From a virus, in the IMG/VR virus record IMGVR_UViG_3300008117_008517, positions 108,577 to 172,576 of that record: a stretch of 64,000 bases of DNA. One strand, written 5' to 3'. Numbering within the stretch: the first letter of the stretch is position 1; each line of letters begins with the position of its first letter. Under the pieces are notes generated by a model that had not been told where the DNA came from, searched no databases, and saw only the letters and a list, made by a program, of their open reading frames with translations. Positions 52,347 through 60,958 of the stretch are shown piece by piece. The position numbers were made by a program, and so were the translations under genes.

Positions 52347-53042
52347 ATGGGTGCTCTACAAGAAAGGATAAAACTTAATCAGAAAGTTTTTGGTAAAAAT
52401 ATAGTAGATTTTTATAAGAGTAATGTGATTTTTATGGTTGATAAGTATTCAAAATCTGATGATATGTGCACTGCAATCTCTATTTCTGATATAACTACTG
52501 GTAGATTTTATTTTTTTCACTATCAAGATCCTTCAAATTGGATGAAATACTCACCGGTTTTTGTTGTGGGATTTAAACAAATTAGAGACTTGAAAATTAT
52601 TCTTGCATTGAATTTCAATTTCATACCACTTGAAATAAGAGCTGGTATTTTTGATAAATTTATTATAGAGAGGAATTTTAAAGACGATGATAGTTTAGAG
52701 GTAGATTTTCAGGGAGTTTATAGAGAATTACTAAAATTCGGATTTGAATATTCAATAGTTGAATACAACGCTATACAATTGAATTTAGTTCATCAAATTA
52801 ATTTAGAACTATTACCAAGATTTTTATATTCATCACATCCTAAAAATACATATGATCCGAATAAACTTATGGAAATATGGACTAAGAAGTTAGAAACAAG
52901 AAAAGAAAGACACGAAGAAATGATGTCAGCTATATTGTCTGAATTTTACGATGTTACTGGTGCAATATCAGAGAAGTATGAACAATTAGAATCACATATA
53001 AAAAGACTTCAAAATAGTTTAAATAAATTCATGAACAAATAA
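52347..53042 (+). CDS. Hypothetical structural-type protein next to the head-completion gene
   Basis: 231 residues from the ATG at 52347. Residues about 40-105 read FVVGFKQIRDLKIILALNFN and FIPLEIRAGIFDKF after F-Y-F-F-H-Y, a pattern seen in uncharacterised T4-like proteins. The last 60 residues are a coiled coil. T4 places wedge and DNA-end-protector genes next to gene 4, so a head or baseplate role is possible, but no homology to those proteins was seen. Confidence 0.55.
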   Translation: MGALQERIKLNQKVFGKNIVDFYKSNVIFMVDKYSKSDDMCTAISISDITTGRFYFFHYQDPSNWMKYSPVFVVGFKQIRDLKIILALNFNFIPLEIRAGIFDKFIIERNFKDDDSLEVDFQGVYRELLKFGFEYSIVEYNAIQLNLVHQINLELLPRFLYSSHPKNTYDPNKLMEIWTKKLETRKERHEEMMSAILSEFYDVTGAISEKYEQLESHIKRLQNSLNKFMNK

Positions 53043-53079
53043 ATTTAAAGTTTATATAATTAAAAAATTATATTACTAA

Positions 53080-54117
53080 ATGAAAACAATTTTTCTTGAA
53101 TATATCTGGTTAGACGGTAATTACCCACAAAGACTAAGATCGAAGACTAAGATCGTAGAAGTTAAAAATGAAGATAAATTGAAATTATCAAATTGGGGTT
53201 TTGATGGATCATCTACTTCACAAGCTGAGACTTCTAAATCAGAAATGGTTCTTGTTCCTGTAAATAAGTTTAAAGATCCATTCAGGGAAAATGGCTACTT
53301 CGTAATGTGTGAAGTGTATAATACAGATATGACTCCTCACTCTACTAACAAGCGATACACTCTTTCTGAGACTGTAGAAGAGTCTGATGAAGAAACACTC
53401 TATGGTTTTGAGCAAGAGTACATAATTTATGATAATAAAACCGGAAAACCACTTGGATGGCCTAAAGATGGGTTTCCAAGACCACAAGGTGACTATTATT
53501 GTGGAGTTGGTGGTAATAATGTGTCTGGTAGAAAATTTGTCGAAAAACACGCTGAGTATTGTATAAACGCAGGTTTGAATTTTACTGGAATTAATGCTGA
53601 GGTAATGCTTGGACAATGGGAATATCAAATCGGTCCGGTGAAAGCACTTGATGGTTCGGATCAACTTTGGATTTCAAGATATATTTTAGAAAGATTATCA
53701 GAAGAATTTGATTATTCTATTGAGTTTCACCCTAAACCTTATCAAGGAAACGACTGGAATGGAAGTGGAATGCATGTCAACTTTTCAACATCAGATATGA
53801 GAAAAAACTTCAAAGAAAAGAAAAAACTAATTGTTGAAGCTTGTGAGAAACTAGGTAAATCAGTAGAGAACCATATTAAAGTTTATGGAGTTGGAAATGA
53901 ACTTAGACTAACTGGTACTAATGAAACATGCTCTATAAATCAATTTAAATATGGAATTGGTGATAGAACCGCGTCAATTAGAATTCCTTTCTCAGTTACT
54001 GATGAAACAACTCCGGGATATCTAGAAGACAGAAGACCAGCATCAAACGCAAATCCATATGAAATTTGTGATGTTATGATAAAAACAATCTGTGTTGGTT
54101 CAGAAGTTGGAATTTAA
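53080..54117 (+). CDS. glnA: Glutamine synthetase, type II (GSII)
   Basis: 345 residues, normal for GSII. Signatures in order: NWGFDGSSTSQA (about 38-49), YGFEQEY with the metal-binding Glu (about 108-114), AEVMLGQWEYQIGP (about 168-181), DWNGSGMHVNFST (about 227-239), GNELRLTG (about 272-279), SIRIPFSV and YLEDRRPASNANPYE near the end. Every metal- and substrate-binding motif is intact. It makes glutamine from glutamate, ammonia and ATP. In phage-infected cells this could support nucleotide synthesis or change nitrogen signalling. A strong terminator follows; base use looks like that of the neighbours. Confidence 0.93.
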   Translation: MKTIFLEYIWLDGNYPQRLRSKTKIVEVKNEDKLKLSNWGFDGSSTSQAETSKSEMVLVPVNKFKDPFRENGYFVMCEVYNTDMTPHSTNKRYTLSETVEESDEETLYGFEQEYIIYDNKTGKPLGWPKDGFPRPQGDYYCGVGGNNVSGRKFVEKHAEYCINAGLNFTGINAEVMLGQWEYQIGPVKALDGSDQLWISRYILERLSEEFDYSIEFHPKPYQGNDWNGSGMHVNFSTSDMRKNFKEKKKLIVEACEKLGKSVENHIKVYGVGNELRLTGTNETCSINQFKYGIGDRTASIRIPFSVTDETTPGYLEDRRPASNANPYEICDVMIKTICVGSEVGI

Positions 54118-54120
54118 TCC

Positions 54121-54150
54121 AAAGAGTCCGATAATATCGGACTCTTTTTT
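54121..54150 (+). terminator. Terminator hairpin after glutamine synthetase
   Basis: aaagagtccgata (54121-54133) pairs with tatcggactcttt (54135-54147), followed by T residues. Confidence 0.88.
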
Positions 54151-54219
54151 TAATATATAATCGAAACTACTTAGAAGCAGTTTTAATTAATATATATTTC
54201 AAAATTTTTAAAATTTTTA

Positions 54220-55899
54220 ATGGCATCAACATATAATCCTCTAAATCAAGGCAGTAATGTACAATACCTTAATTCAGCTATAGAAAATAGAGGACTCTTT
54301 AGTAGAATACTTAGAAATCTTTCATCATGGGGTATGAACTATGACGATATGATTATGAGAAATCAAGTAGGTATCGGTATAAACGAAGACCCATATTCTC
54401 AACAAGGTAATTCTATGTATGACTTTTTTAGTAAAAGAGCTGTAGCATCAGTTCTTAACAGGAAGTCAATACCTTATCTAGATAGATCATATTCTGATAA
54501 AAGAAGAATTTTAAGAGAGTACTCGATCAAAGACGAAATAAGAGATTTTGTTTCTACAGTTTGTGATGAGGCGGTAATCTATTCAGAAAAAGATTTTTGT
54601 AGTCCTAAAAACTTATCTACCGACCTTTCACAAGATATCAGGGATAAGTATCAAGAATCTTTCGAAAAAATTTATAATAGATATGGATTTTCAGATTCTG
54701 TTACTGCTTGGAATTTGATGAAAGATTTTTTGATTGATGGTTATGTTGCTATGGAAATTGTATGGGATGATAAAAATAAAAATATTGTACACTTTAATCG
54801 TCTAAGACCAGAAACTTTAGTTCCAGCATTTGAGCCTTCTATAGGAAATTTGTGGATTCAATATCCAGAAGATCCTCAACTTAGAAGAATTTTCTTAGAC
54901 TCACAAATTATTTTTATCTCATATACAACTCAAAATGACTATTCAGAAACATCTTATGTTGAAGGTTTGATTAAACCGTATAATCAACTTAAAATTATTG
55001 AGCAGACTAAAATTATGTTTAACATAATTAACGCAACTGTTTATCAAAAATTTACAATTCCTGTAAAAGGTCTTTCAAGACAGAGAGCTGAGGAACAAAT
55101 TGGCCAACTTATAAACGATTATTCTGAAGAGGTTGAATGGGATGATACACTAGGTACTCTTCAAATTAACGGAACAAAACATCTTCCTTATAATAAACAA
55201 ATTTGGTTTCCAGAAGGTGACGCTGGTACTCCTAATATGGAACTAGTTTCACCTCAGGGCCACAATCTTAATGAGGACGATATTCTAAAATGGTTTTTTA
55301 ATATTTTAAAAAGGGCTTCAAAAATACCAGTGCAAAGATTTGAAGGCGACAATGGTGGTGGTAATGTCTTTACTGATGCTGCTGAGATGACAAGAGATGA
55401 GGCAAAGTTCAGTAATTTTGTTAATAGATTAAGAGCTAACTTTAAAGAATTAATCGTTAAGCCTCTTAAATTACAAATGCTCGTGGAATTTCCCGAATTA
55501 AAAAATGATGAAATAGTACTTAATCAAATTGATATTGACTTTGTATCTAATCAGCTTTTTGAAGAATGGAAGAAACTTGGAAACATGGCAAAAAAGATAG
55601 AGATACTTGGTAGTTATACAGGTATACAAAAGGCAGATGGTACTCCTTATTTTCACATTGAATATTTGATTGACCATGTCCTAAGGCTATCTGCAGAAGA
55701 AAAAGAAGAAAATAGAAGATATTGGATTAAAGATTCAGCGGGAGCTGGTTCTTCTGATGCTACTCCAAGTGAGATGCCTGAGGGCACAGAGACACCGACT
55801 GAAACTCCTACCGAAACACCGACTGAAACTCCAGAGACTCCAGAGGCAGGTGGAGAAGAGGGTGGTGAGGGAGAGGCAGGTGGAGAATTTGAATTTTAA
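54220..55899 (+). CDS. Portal protein (T4 gp20-like)
   Basis: 559 residues, close to T4 gp20 (524). The core contains DEIRDFVSTVCDEAVIY (about 108-124), the DGYVAMEIVWDD block and F-N-R-L-R-P-E-T (about 190-200), a portal crown/stem region with VQRFEGDNGGG and a D-E-A-K-F-S-N-F-V-N segment. The last 60 residues are low-complexity Glu/Thr/Pro/Gly. Twelve copies form the vertex through which terminase packages DNA and the tail attaches. It begins the head module and is followed by a truncated endonuclease remnant on the other strand. Confidence 0.9.
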   Translation: MASTYNPLNQGSNVQYLNSAIENRGLFSRILRNLSSWGMNYDDMIMRNQVGIGINEDPYSQQGNSMYDFFSKRAVASVLNRKSIPYLDRSYSDKRRILREYSIKDEIRDFVSTVCDEAVIYSEKDFCSPKNLSTDLSQDIRDKYQESFEKIYNRYGFSDSVTAWNLMKDFLIDGYVAMEIVWDDKNKNIVHFNRLRPETLVPAFEPSIGNLWIQYPEDPQLRRIFLDSQIIFISYTTQNDYSETSYVEGLIKPYNQLKIIEQTKIMFNIINATVYQKFTIPVKGLSRQRAEEQIGQLINDYSEEVEWDDTLGTLQINGTKHLPYNKQIWFPEGDAGTPNMELVSPQGHNLNEDDILKWFFNILKRASKIPVQRFEGDNGGGNVFTDAAEMTRDEAKFSNFVNRLRANFKELIVKPLKLQMLVEFPELKNDEIVLNQIDIDFVSNQLFEEWKKLGNMAKKIEILGSYTGIQKADGTPYFHIEYLIDHVLRLSAEEKEENRRYWIKDSAGAGSSDATPSEMPEGTETPTETPTETPTETPETPEAGGEEGGEGEAGGEFEF

Positions 55900-55908
55900 T
55901 GTGAGGGT

Positions 55909-56277
55909 CTAAACTTCTTCAGAAGTTTTTCTTTTTTCAGAAATAGTTTGCTTCATTTTTCTGTAGATTCTTTTATTCTGAATCGGATATTCAACTCCAT
56001 AATTTTTTTGTAGAGTTTCTTTTCTTTTATACTCTGAGCATTTTCTACAATAATAAATTCCAAACTCGTTACCGTATTTTATATAATTTTTAAAAATAAC
56101 TTTTTTTACTACTCCACATCCATCGCACTGACAGTCAATTTTTTGATGAGAACCCTTTGATAAAAGATCTATTGGAATAATAATTTCGTCTCCTATTGAA
56201 ATATCATATCCTAAATTTTCGAAATAGTGAAAATTTGATTCAGAAATTTTTATTGTTATCTCTCTATTAAGAATCAT
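55909..56277 (-). pseudogene. Truncated homing endonuclease remnant
   Basis: 122 residues. The N-terminal domain parallels the enzyme at 47930 residue by residue: F-x-x-L-G-Y-D-I-x-I/V-G, then K-I-D-C-x-C-D-x-C, a second Cys pair (YYCRKC) and N-Y-G-V-E-Y-P. It stops after a basic segment and lacks the whole catalytic EDxHD part. It ends 9 bp from the portal stop and sits between portal and protease genes. It may be a decayed element or a retained DNA-binding domain. Confidence 0.7.
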
Positions 56278-56431
56278 AAAAAACCTCTAATTTTAAAGAT
56301 ATATATACAATTATATACACTCCCTTGAGTATCTTCTCCTTACTTTGTTGGATAACCTCCTATAAAAAATCCACCTTTATAATTTTTAGAATTTTCAAGT
56401 CGATATATAATAAAAATAAAAGATAAATTTC

Positions 56432-58654
56432 ATGAAATCAGTTCTTATTGTTGAGAATTCTATGAATTCTCTGAATATCTCAGAGAGTAACAATAAGGAA
56501 GATCAATTTGTTTTAGGTGGTATTTTTACAGAATTCGATGTAAAAAATCGAAATGAAAGAGTATATACTGCTGACAGATTTCTTCCTTGCCTTCAAGAGT
56601 TAAATGAGAGAATAGAATCTATGGGTGTTGTATATGGTGAGTTTGATCACCCAGATGTATTTGATACTTCACTTTCAAGAGCTTCTCACATTGTAACTAA
56701 GGCACATTATGTTAAAGAAAATAACAGAGTAGAAGGTGAGATTAGATTACTTAATACTCATTGGGGAAAAGAAGCTAAGGCTCTAGTTGGAGATAACTGT
56801 CCAATATTCGTATCATCAAGAGCTGCTGGAATAACTGAGTCAGACGGTACAGTAACACTTAAAAAATTATTTACTTACGATATTGTTGCTGATCCTGGAT
56901 TCGCATCTGCAAAAATGAATGTTAAGATACTTAATGAATCTTTAAATTATTCAAATAACGCTAACTTTAGGATATATGAAATGTCCGATGAGTCAAAAAT
57001 AAACGATCTATTTAATATGAACACTAACGATTTGGTGACAAAACAACAATTGACTGACTACTCTCAGTATTTGGTCAATGAGTTAGCTTCTACTAAGAAA
57101 GAAGTTCGTAACGCTATCAAGAAGGGTAATTTAAATCCTAAAAAATTGGAGCAGTTACTTGAATACTATGAGAATTTGAATGAGACTAATTCTCAAATTT
57201 TAAAATATTTAGATTATTTGGCTGAGAAAGTACAAATAGTTGTAAATGAAAACACAGATTTGAAAAACACTGCTGACAGATTGATTAAACATAGTGATTA
57301 CTTGGCTGAAAATTTAGAAAAAGCAATCAACTATACTGAGTATGTTGCAGAAAATCTTGATAAGAATATTGAGTATTCTGAATATATCGCAGAAAATTTG
57401 GATAAGAACATTTCTTATGCTGAATATATCGCTGAGAATTTAGATAAGAATATTTCTTATGCTGAATATTTGGCTGAAAACTTAGACAAAAACATCGCAT
57501 ATTCAGAATATCTTGCAGAAAATTTGGACAAGAACATCGCATATTCAGAGTATATCGCTGAGAATTTAGATAAGAATATTTCTTATGCTGAATATTTGGC
57601 AGAGAATTTAGATAATTCTATCGCATACTCAGAGTATCTTGCTGAGCATGTGGAAGGTAATATCGCTTATTCTGAATATATCGCAGAGAACTTAGATGAC
57701 AACATTGCTTATTCAGACTATATCGCAGAAAATCTTGACAAATCAATTTCTTATCAGAGTTTGATTGTTGAGAAATTAAATGGTGGTAAATTGTTCGAAA
57801 GTAACGAAGAAGAAGAAAGACTTCCACTTTTGAATGTTGTTGGTATTAATTCATATGAAGAGGAAGAAGAGGAAGAAGGTGATAAGTATGGTGAAGGTGA
57901 AAACTGGAACGACTCAGCTGAATCTCCAACTTCTGAAGAAACACCACAAGTAGGTGAATCAAATGATACCGAAGAACATCTAGTAGTTGCAGAATCTAAT
58001 GAAGCTGAAGAGACTCAATCAGAAGCTGAAGAAACTCAGTCTGAAACTGAAACTCAATCAGAATCTGAAGAAACTCAGTCTGAAGCTGAAGAAACTACTG
58101 GTGAGACAGAAGAAAAAAGATACGAAGGTAATTCTGATTCAGAATTATCACAATCTATTGATAAATTGATCGAAGAAGCTAAAAAACGTAAAGCTACTGA
58201 AACATCCGATCTACATTTCCTAACGTTTTTAACAAAATCTCAGGTTGATAGCTACTATTCTTTGACAAACGAAGAACAAGACGCTGTTAAACTTTACATA
58301 AGCGAAAAAAGTTTCTTTACACAAGTTGATGTGTTGAGATTAATATCTGAGGCTTTAACTGCTAAAAACGAATCTCTTGAAGAAAGAGTAATCAGATTGA
58401 TGCCTGAAAACATCAAGCCAATCTGGAACCAATTAAATGAGAATGCTAGAAAATCTATCTTATCACAAGCTAGATTATACCCATCTGAAGTAATGGCAAC
58501 TGATTCACAAGTTGATCACTTCTGGATGACTAGAAATCTCAAGAAAAACGAATCTGTAACTAAGAAATTAGTTTCACATGAAAGCATGATTCAAGAAGAT
58601 AGAATATCTGAAAAAGAATTGGGAGCAATCATGGAGAGATTCAAAAACTTATAA
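56432..58654 (+). CDS. Prohead protease (gp21-like) fused to scaffold core
   Basis: 740 residues. Residues about 25-165 match the T4 prohead protease (S77): GGIFTEFDVKNRNERVY, GEFDHP with H73, VSSRAAG with S128/S129 and FTYDIVADPGFASA near 148-160. The rest is scaffold-like: a helical region, 11 near-identical 14-residue units (about 289-441), a Glu/Thr-rich acidic region (about 465-570) and a helical C-terminal domain (about 580-740). In T4, protease (gp21) and scaffold (gp22) are separate genes. I-S-E at 16-18 could be a self-cleavage site. The gene lies between portal and capsid genes, as expected. Confidence 0.85.
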   Translation: MKSVLIVENSMNSLNISESNNKEDQFVLGGIFTEFDVKNRNERVYTADRFLPCLQELNERIESMGVVYGEFDHPDVFDTSLSRASHIVTKAHYVKENNRVEGEIRLLNTHWGKEAKALVGDNCPIFVSSRAAGITESDGTVTLKKLFTYDIVADPGFASAKMNVKILNESLNYSNNANFRIYEMSDESKINDLFNMNTNDLVTKQQLTDYSQYLVNELASTKKEVRNAIKKGNLNPKKLEQLLEYYENLNETNSQILKYLDYLAEKVQIVVNENTDLKNTADRLIKHSDYLAENLEKAINYTEYVAENLDKNIEYSEYIAENLDKNISYAEYIAENLDKNISYAEYLAENLDKNIAYSEYLAENLDKNIAYSEYIAENLDKNISYAEYLAENLDNSIAYSEYLAEHVEGNIAYSEYIAENLDDNIAYSDYIAENLDKSISYQSLIVEKLNGGKLFESNEEEERLPLLNVVGINSYEEEEEEEGDKYGEGENWNDSAESPTSEETPQVGESNDTEEHLVVAESNEAEETQSEAEETQSETETQSESEETQSEAEETTGETEEKRYEGNSDSELSQSIDKLIEEAKKRKATETSDLHFLTFLTKSQVDSYYSLTNEEQDAVKLYISEKSFFTQVDVLRLISEALTAKNESLEERVIRLMPENIKPIWNQLNENARKSILSQARLYPSEVMATDSQVDHFWMTRNLKKNESVTKKLVSHESMIQEDRISEKELGAIMERFKNL
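57296..57754. repeat. Eleven 42-bp coding repeats in the scaffold part
   Basis: 459 bp encode 11 units of about 14 residues of the form [SA]-E-Y-[IL]-A-E-N-L-D-K-N-I-x-Y. The 14-residue period equals two heptads, so a long coiled coil is expected. Synonymous differences between units show they are not all recent copies. Confidence 0.95.
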
Positions 58655-58693
58655 TCTACAAAAAAGTAGACAAAAACAAAAATTTAAAAAAAT

Positions 58694-60433
58694 ATGTCAC
58701 ACATTAGAATAGACAAACAAAAAGCAGTTAAGAAGTGGGCTCCTGTATTGGAGAACATGGGTGTTACTGGTGAAAGAGTTGACTGGATGGCAGAATATGC
58801 TGAGTTTCACTCTATTAACGAAAACGCTTACGCTAATGCTACTACTGCTGGTATGGGTCAAGTAATTGCTCCAACTCCAAATGCACTTCCTGGTAACCTT
58901 AACTTAGGTAACACAATTGGTACAAACGGTGTAGGATCTGGAGATCTTGGTCAAAACCTTTTACCAGTAGCTATGAAAATCGCAGCTCAGACTATCGGTC
59001 TTGACCTAGTTGCTGTAAAACCATCACCTGGTCCAAAAATCGATCTTCTTTATATTGACTTCCAATATGATGATGTAAACACAGAAAGTGGTATTAATTC
59101 AAGACCACAGGTTTTCAAACTTACAGGTGCTACAAATTTATCAACTGCTATAGGAACTGTTTCTACTTATGTAACTACTACTCAGGGTTATAAATTAACA
59201 TCTGGTGGTATTCAGGGAGGTAGAGTATTTGCAACAATTGCAACCGCTTCTACGGTATCTGGAGCACCATCAGCTGGAGCTTTTTATATCGCATCAACAG
59301 AACCAACAGTTAAAGCAGGTATAGTTGAATTCTTGGGATTCTCAAGAGTTGATGGATATCCGATGTTTAAGACCTATAGACAAGTTAATGCATTTGGTCC
59401 AGGTGGATATTCTTCACTTACTAACTACTCTTTTGAAGCTCAGTATAACACATTCAATGCAACTGGGTCAATGACCGCTCAAATTACGACTGTTGGTACT
59501 CAGCCACTTACTGGCACAGTTACTATTGACTTGGTATCTGCACTCGAAGATCATCTTCCAGGATTTTCAGCTAACTGGACATCTAATATTGCATCAGGTG
59601 ATTATCCAATGAGTCGTCAGACTGATGATAATACATATTCAGGTATCATCGGTCCTAAGGTATCTTCTAAGTCAATTCAAGTAGGTACAGTTGAAGTTTC
59701 AACTGCACTTAGAAGAACTGAAATTGAAGACATCAAGGCTAACACTGGTATGGACATCGTTCAGAAGATGGAATCAATTCTTGTTAATGAATTGTCTCAG
59801 ACAATTTCAAGACAAATTGTTAATAAGATTTTTGAACTTGGTGACAGAAACAGAAATACATCGCCAGTACAAACTGGATTAGGTGTTACTGTAGTCGGAA
59901 CAACTGCATCTTCTATATTCGACTTGAATACAGTTTATGCTCAATCTGCAGTTGTTGGTGGTGAAACTACACACGCTGTTCAACGTAAGTTGATCACTAA
60001 GATGGTTCATGCTTCTAACTACATTGCAACAGAAGGACGTGTTGGTCCAGCTCAATTCGCTGTAACAAACGGAGGTCTTGCTGCATCACTTATGGATATC
60101 GCTGGATATACAATTAACCCAGTTAAATCTAAAATCACTGGTCAAGGTCAATTGTACCCTGTTGGTCAAATTGGTGATATTTCTATCTATGTTGATCCTT
60201 ATATGAAGTATAATGATAACAGAATTGTTGTTGGTAGAAAGAACAACCCTGATCAACCAGGTCTTATCTTCATTCCTTACTTGATGGCTCAGTCTATCAG
60301 TGTAATTTCTGAAGCTACTTTTGCACCAAGAATGTTACTACGTTCTAGATATGCAATCGCAGATGTTGGTTTCTTCCCAGAGAAGCAATATATGACTATT
60401 GTTGTAACTGATAACGCACAGTTGTTGAACTAA
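58694..60433 (+). CDS. Major capsid protein (T4 gp23-like)
   Basis: 579 residues. It begins MSHIRIDKQKAVKKWAPVLE with a basic helical propeptide. I-N-E at 41-43 followed by NAYANATTAG is a likely maturation site. The body has LLPVAMKIAAQTIGLDLVAV (about 93-112), a Gly/Pro loop, and a C-terminal half with ALRRTEIEDIKANTGMD and YVDPYMKYNDNRIVVGRK, typical of gp23-like HK97-fold capsids. The leader is A-rich (caaaaatttaaaaaaatATG) and a strong terminator follows, consistent with high expression. Confidence 0.92.
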   Translation: MSHIRIDKQKAVKKWAPVLENMGVTGERVDWMAEYAEFHSINENAYANATTAGMGQVIAPTPNALPGNLNLGNTIGTNGVGSGDLGQNLLPVAMKIAAQTIGLDLVAVKPSPGPKIDLLYIDFQYDDVNTESGINSRPQVFKLTGATNLSTAIGTVSTYVTTTQGYKLTSGGIQGGRVFATIATASTVSGAPSAGAFYIASTEPTVKAGIVEFLGFSRVDGYPMFKTYRQVNAFGPGGYSSLTNYSFEAQYNTFNATGSMTAQITTVGTQPLTGTVTIDLVSALEDHLPGFSANWTSNIASGDYPMSRQTDDNTYSGIIGPKVSSKSIQVGTVEVSTALRRTEIEDIKANTGMDIVQKMESILVNELSQTISRQIVNKIFELGDRNRNTSPVQTGLGVTVVGTTASSIFDLNTVYAQSAVVGGETTHAVQRKLITKMVHASNYIATEGRVGPAQFAVTNGGLAASLMDIAGYTINPVKSKITGQGQLYPVGQIGDISIYVDPYMKYNDNRIVVGRKNNPDQPGLIFIPYLMAQSISVISEATFAPRMLLRSRYAIADVGFFPEKQYMTIVVTDNAQLLN

Positions 60434-60452
60434 TCAATAATTTGAAAATTAG

Positions 60453-60480
60453 AAAACCCCTTCGAAAGAAGGGGTTTTTT
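60453..60480 (+). terminator. Terminator hairpin after the capsid gene
   Basis: aaaaccccttc (60453-60463) and gaaggggtttt (60468-60478) form an 11-bp stem with a GAAA loop, then T residues. Confidence 0.92.
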
Positions 60481-60528
60481 ATTTTTATATCTTTTTCATT
60501 CGAAGTTTGATAATCTAGTTTTAGTCCA

Positions 60529-60538
60529 TAATATATAC
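60529..60538 (+). promoter_or_regulatory. Candidate late promoter box, 3 nt before ATG
   Basis: ATAATATATA followed by ctt/c and the ATG at 60542; the start of the NFACT-R, peptidase and small-protein unit. Confidence 0.48.
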
Positions 60539-60541
60539 TTC

Positions 60542-60931
60542 ATGATAAAAAATTATCAACTTTTCTTAGAATCAAAAAAAGATAAGTTTCCTAATATTAA
60601 AACCGTCAAAGTAGGTGATTTCACAGTTTTGATTGGTAAAGATTCTAAATCAAATGACTATTTAACAACTATTAAGTCACAAGACGAAGATATTTGGTTT
60701 CATGCAAAAGGCGTTCCTGGAAGTCATGTTGTGATTAAAAGTAGAGAAAGTTTGCCAACTCCAGAAATTATTGAAGAAGTTGCTAGAATTGCTGCGAAAA
60801 ACTCAAAGTCTACTGGTAAGACAAAAGTAGTTTATTGCAAGATTAAGTTTGTAAATAAAACCAGTGATATGAAAGAAGGTCAAGTTTCGGTAGATTACAA
60901 CAATGCAGATGAAATCGAAGTTGAAATTTAA
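60542..60931 (+). CDS. NFACT-R (RqcH-type) RNA-binding domain protein
   Basis: 129 residues. Residues about 23-118 form a full NFACT-R domain (DUF814): VLIGKDSKSNDYLTT (29-43), DEDIWFHAKGVPGSHVVIK (48-66), an A-R-I-A-A-K-N-S-K helix and a final G-x-V-x-V strand. In RqcH/Rqc2 and Tae2 proteins this domain accompanies the large NFACT-N part and binds the stalled 50S-nascent chain complex for C-terminal tailing; here only the R domain is present. The first ten residues (MIKNYQLFLE) resemble a capsid-targeting peptide, so the protein may be packaged. It begins a unit that runs toward the tmRNA. Confidence 0.85.
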   Translation: MIKNYQLFLESKKDKFPNIKTVKVGDFTVLIGKDSKSNDYLTTIKSQDEDIWFHAKGVPGSHVVIKSRESLPTPEIIEEVARIAAKNSKSTGKTKVVYCKIKFVNKTSDMKEGQVSVDYNNADEIEVEI

Positions 60932-60958
60932 TATATAATAAAATTAAGAACAATTTAA

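Noticed and set aside
53239-53664. 141-codon minus-strand frame within glutamine synthetase
   Set aside because: Fully antisense to intact catalytic motifs of GSII; no independent support.
57296-57754. Regular 42-bp repeats that could suggest a CRISPR array
   Set aside because: There are no unique spacers; the repeats are contiguous, in frame and encode a 14-residue scaffold unit.
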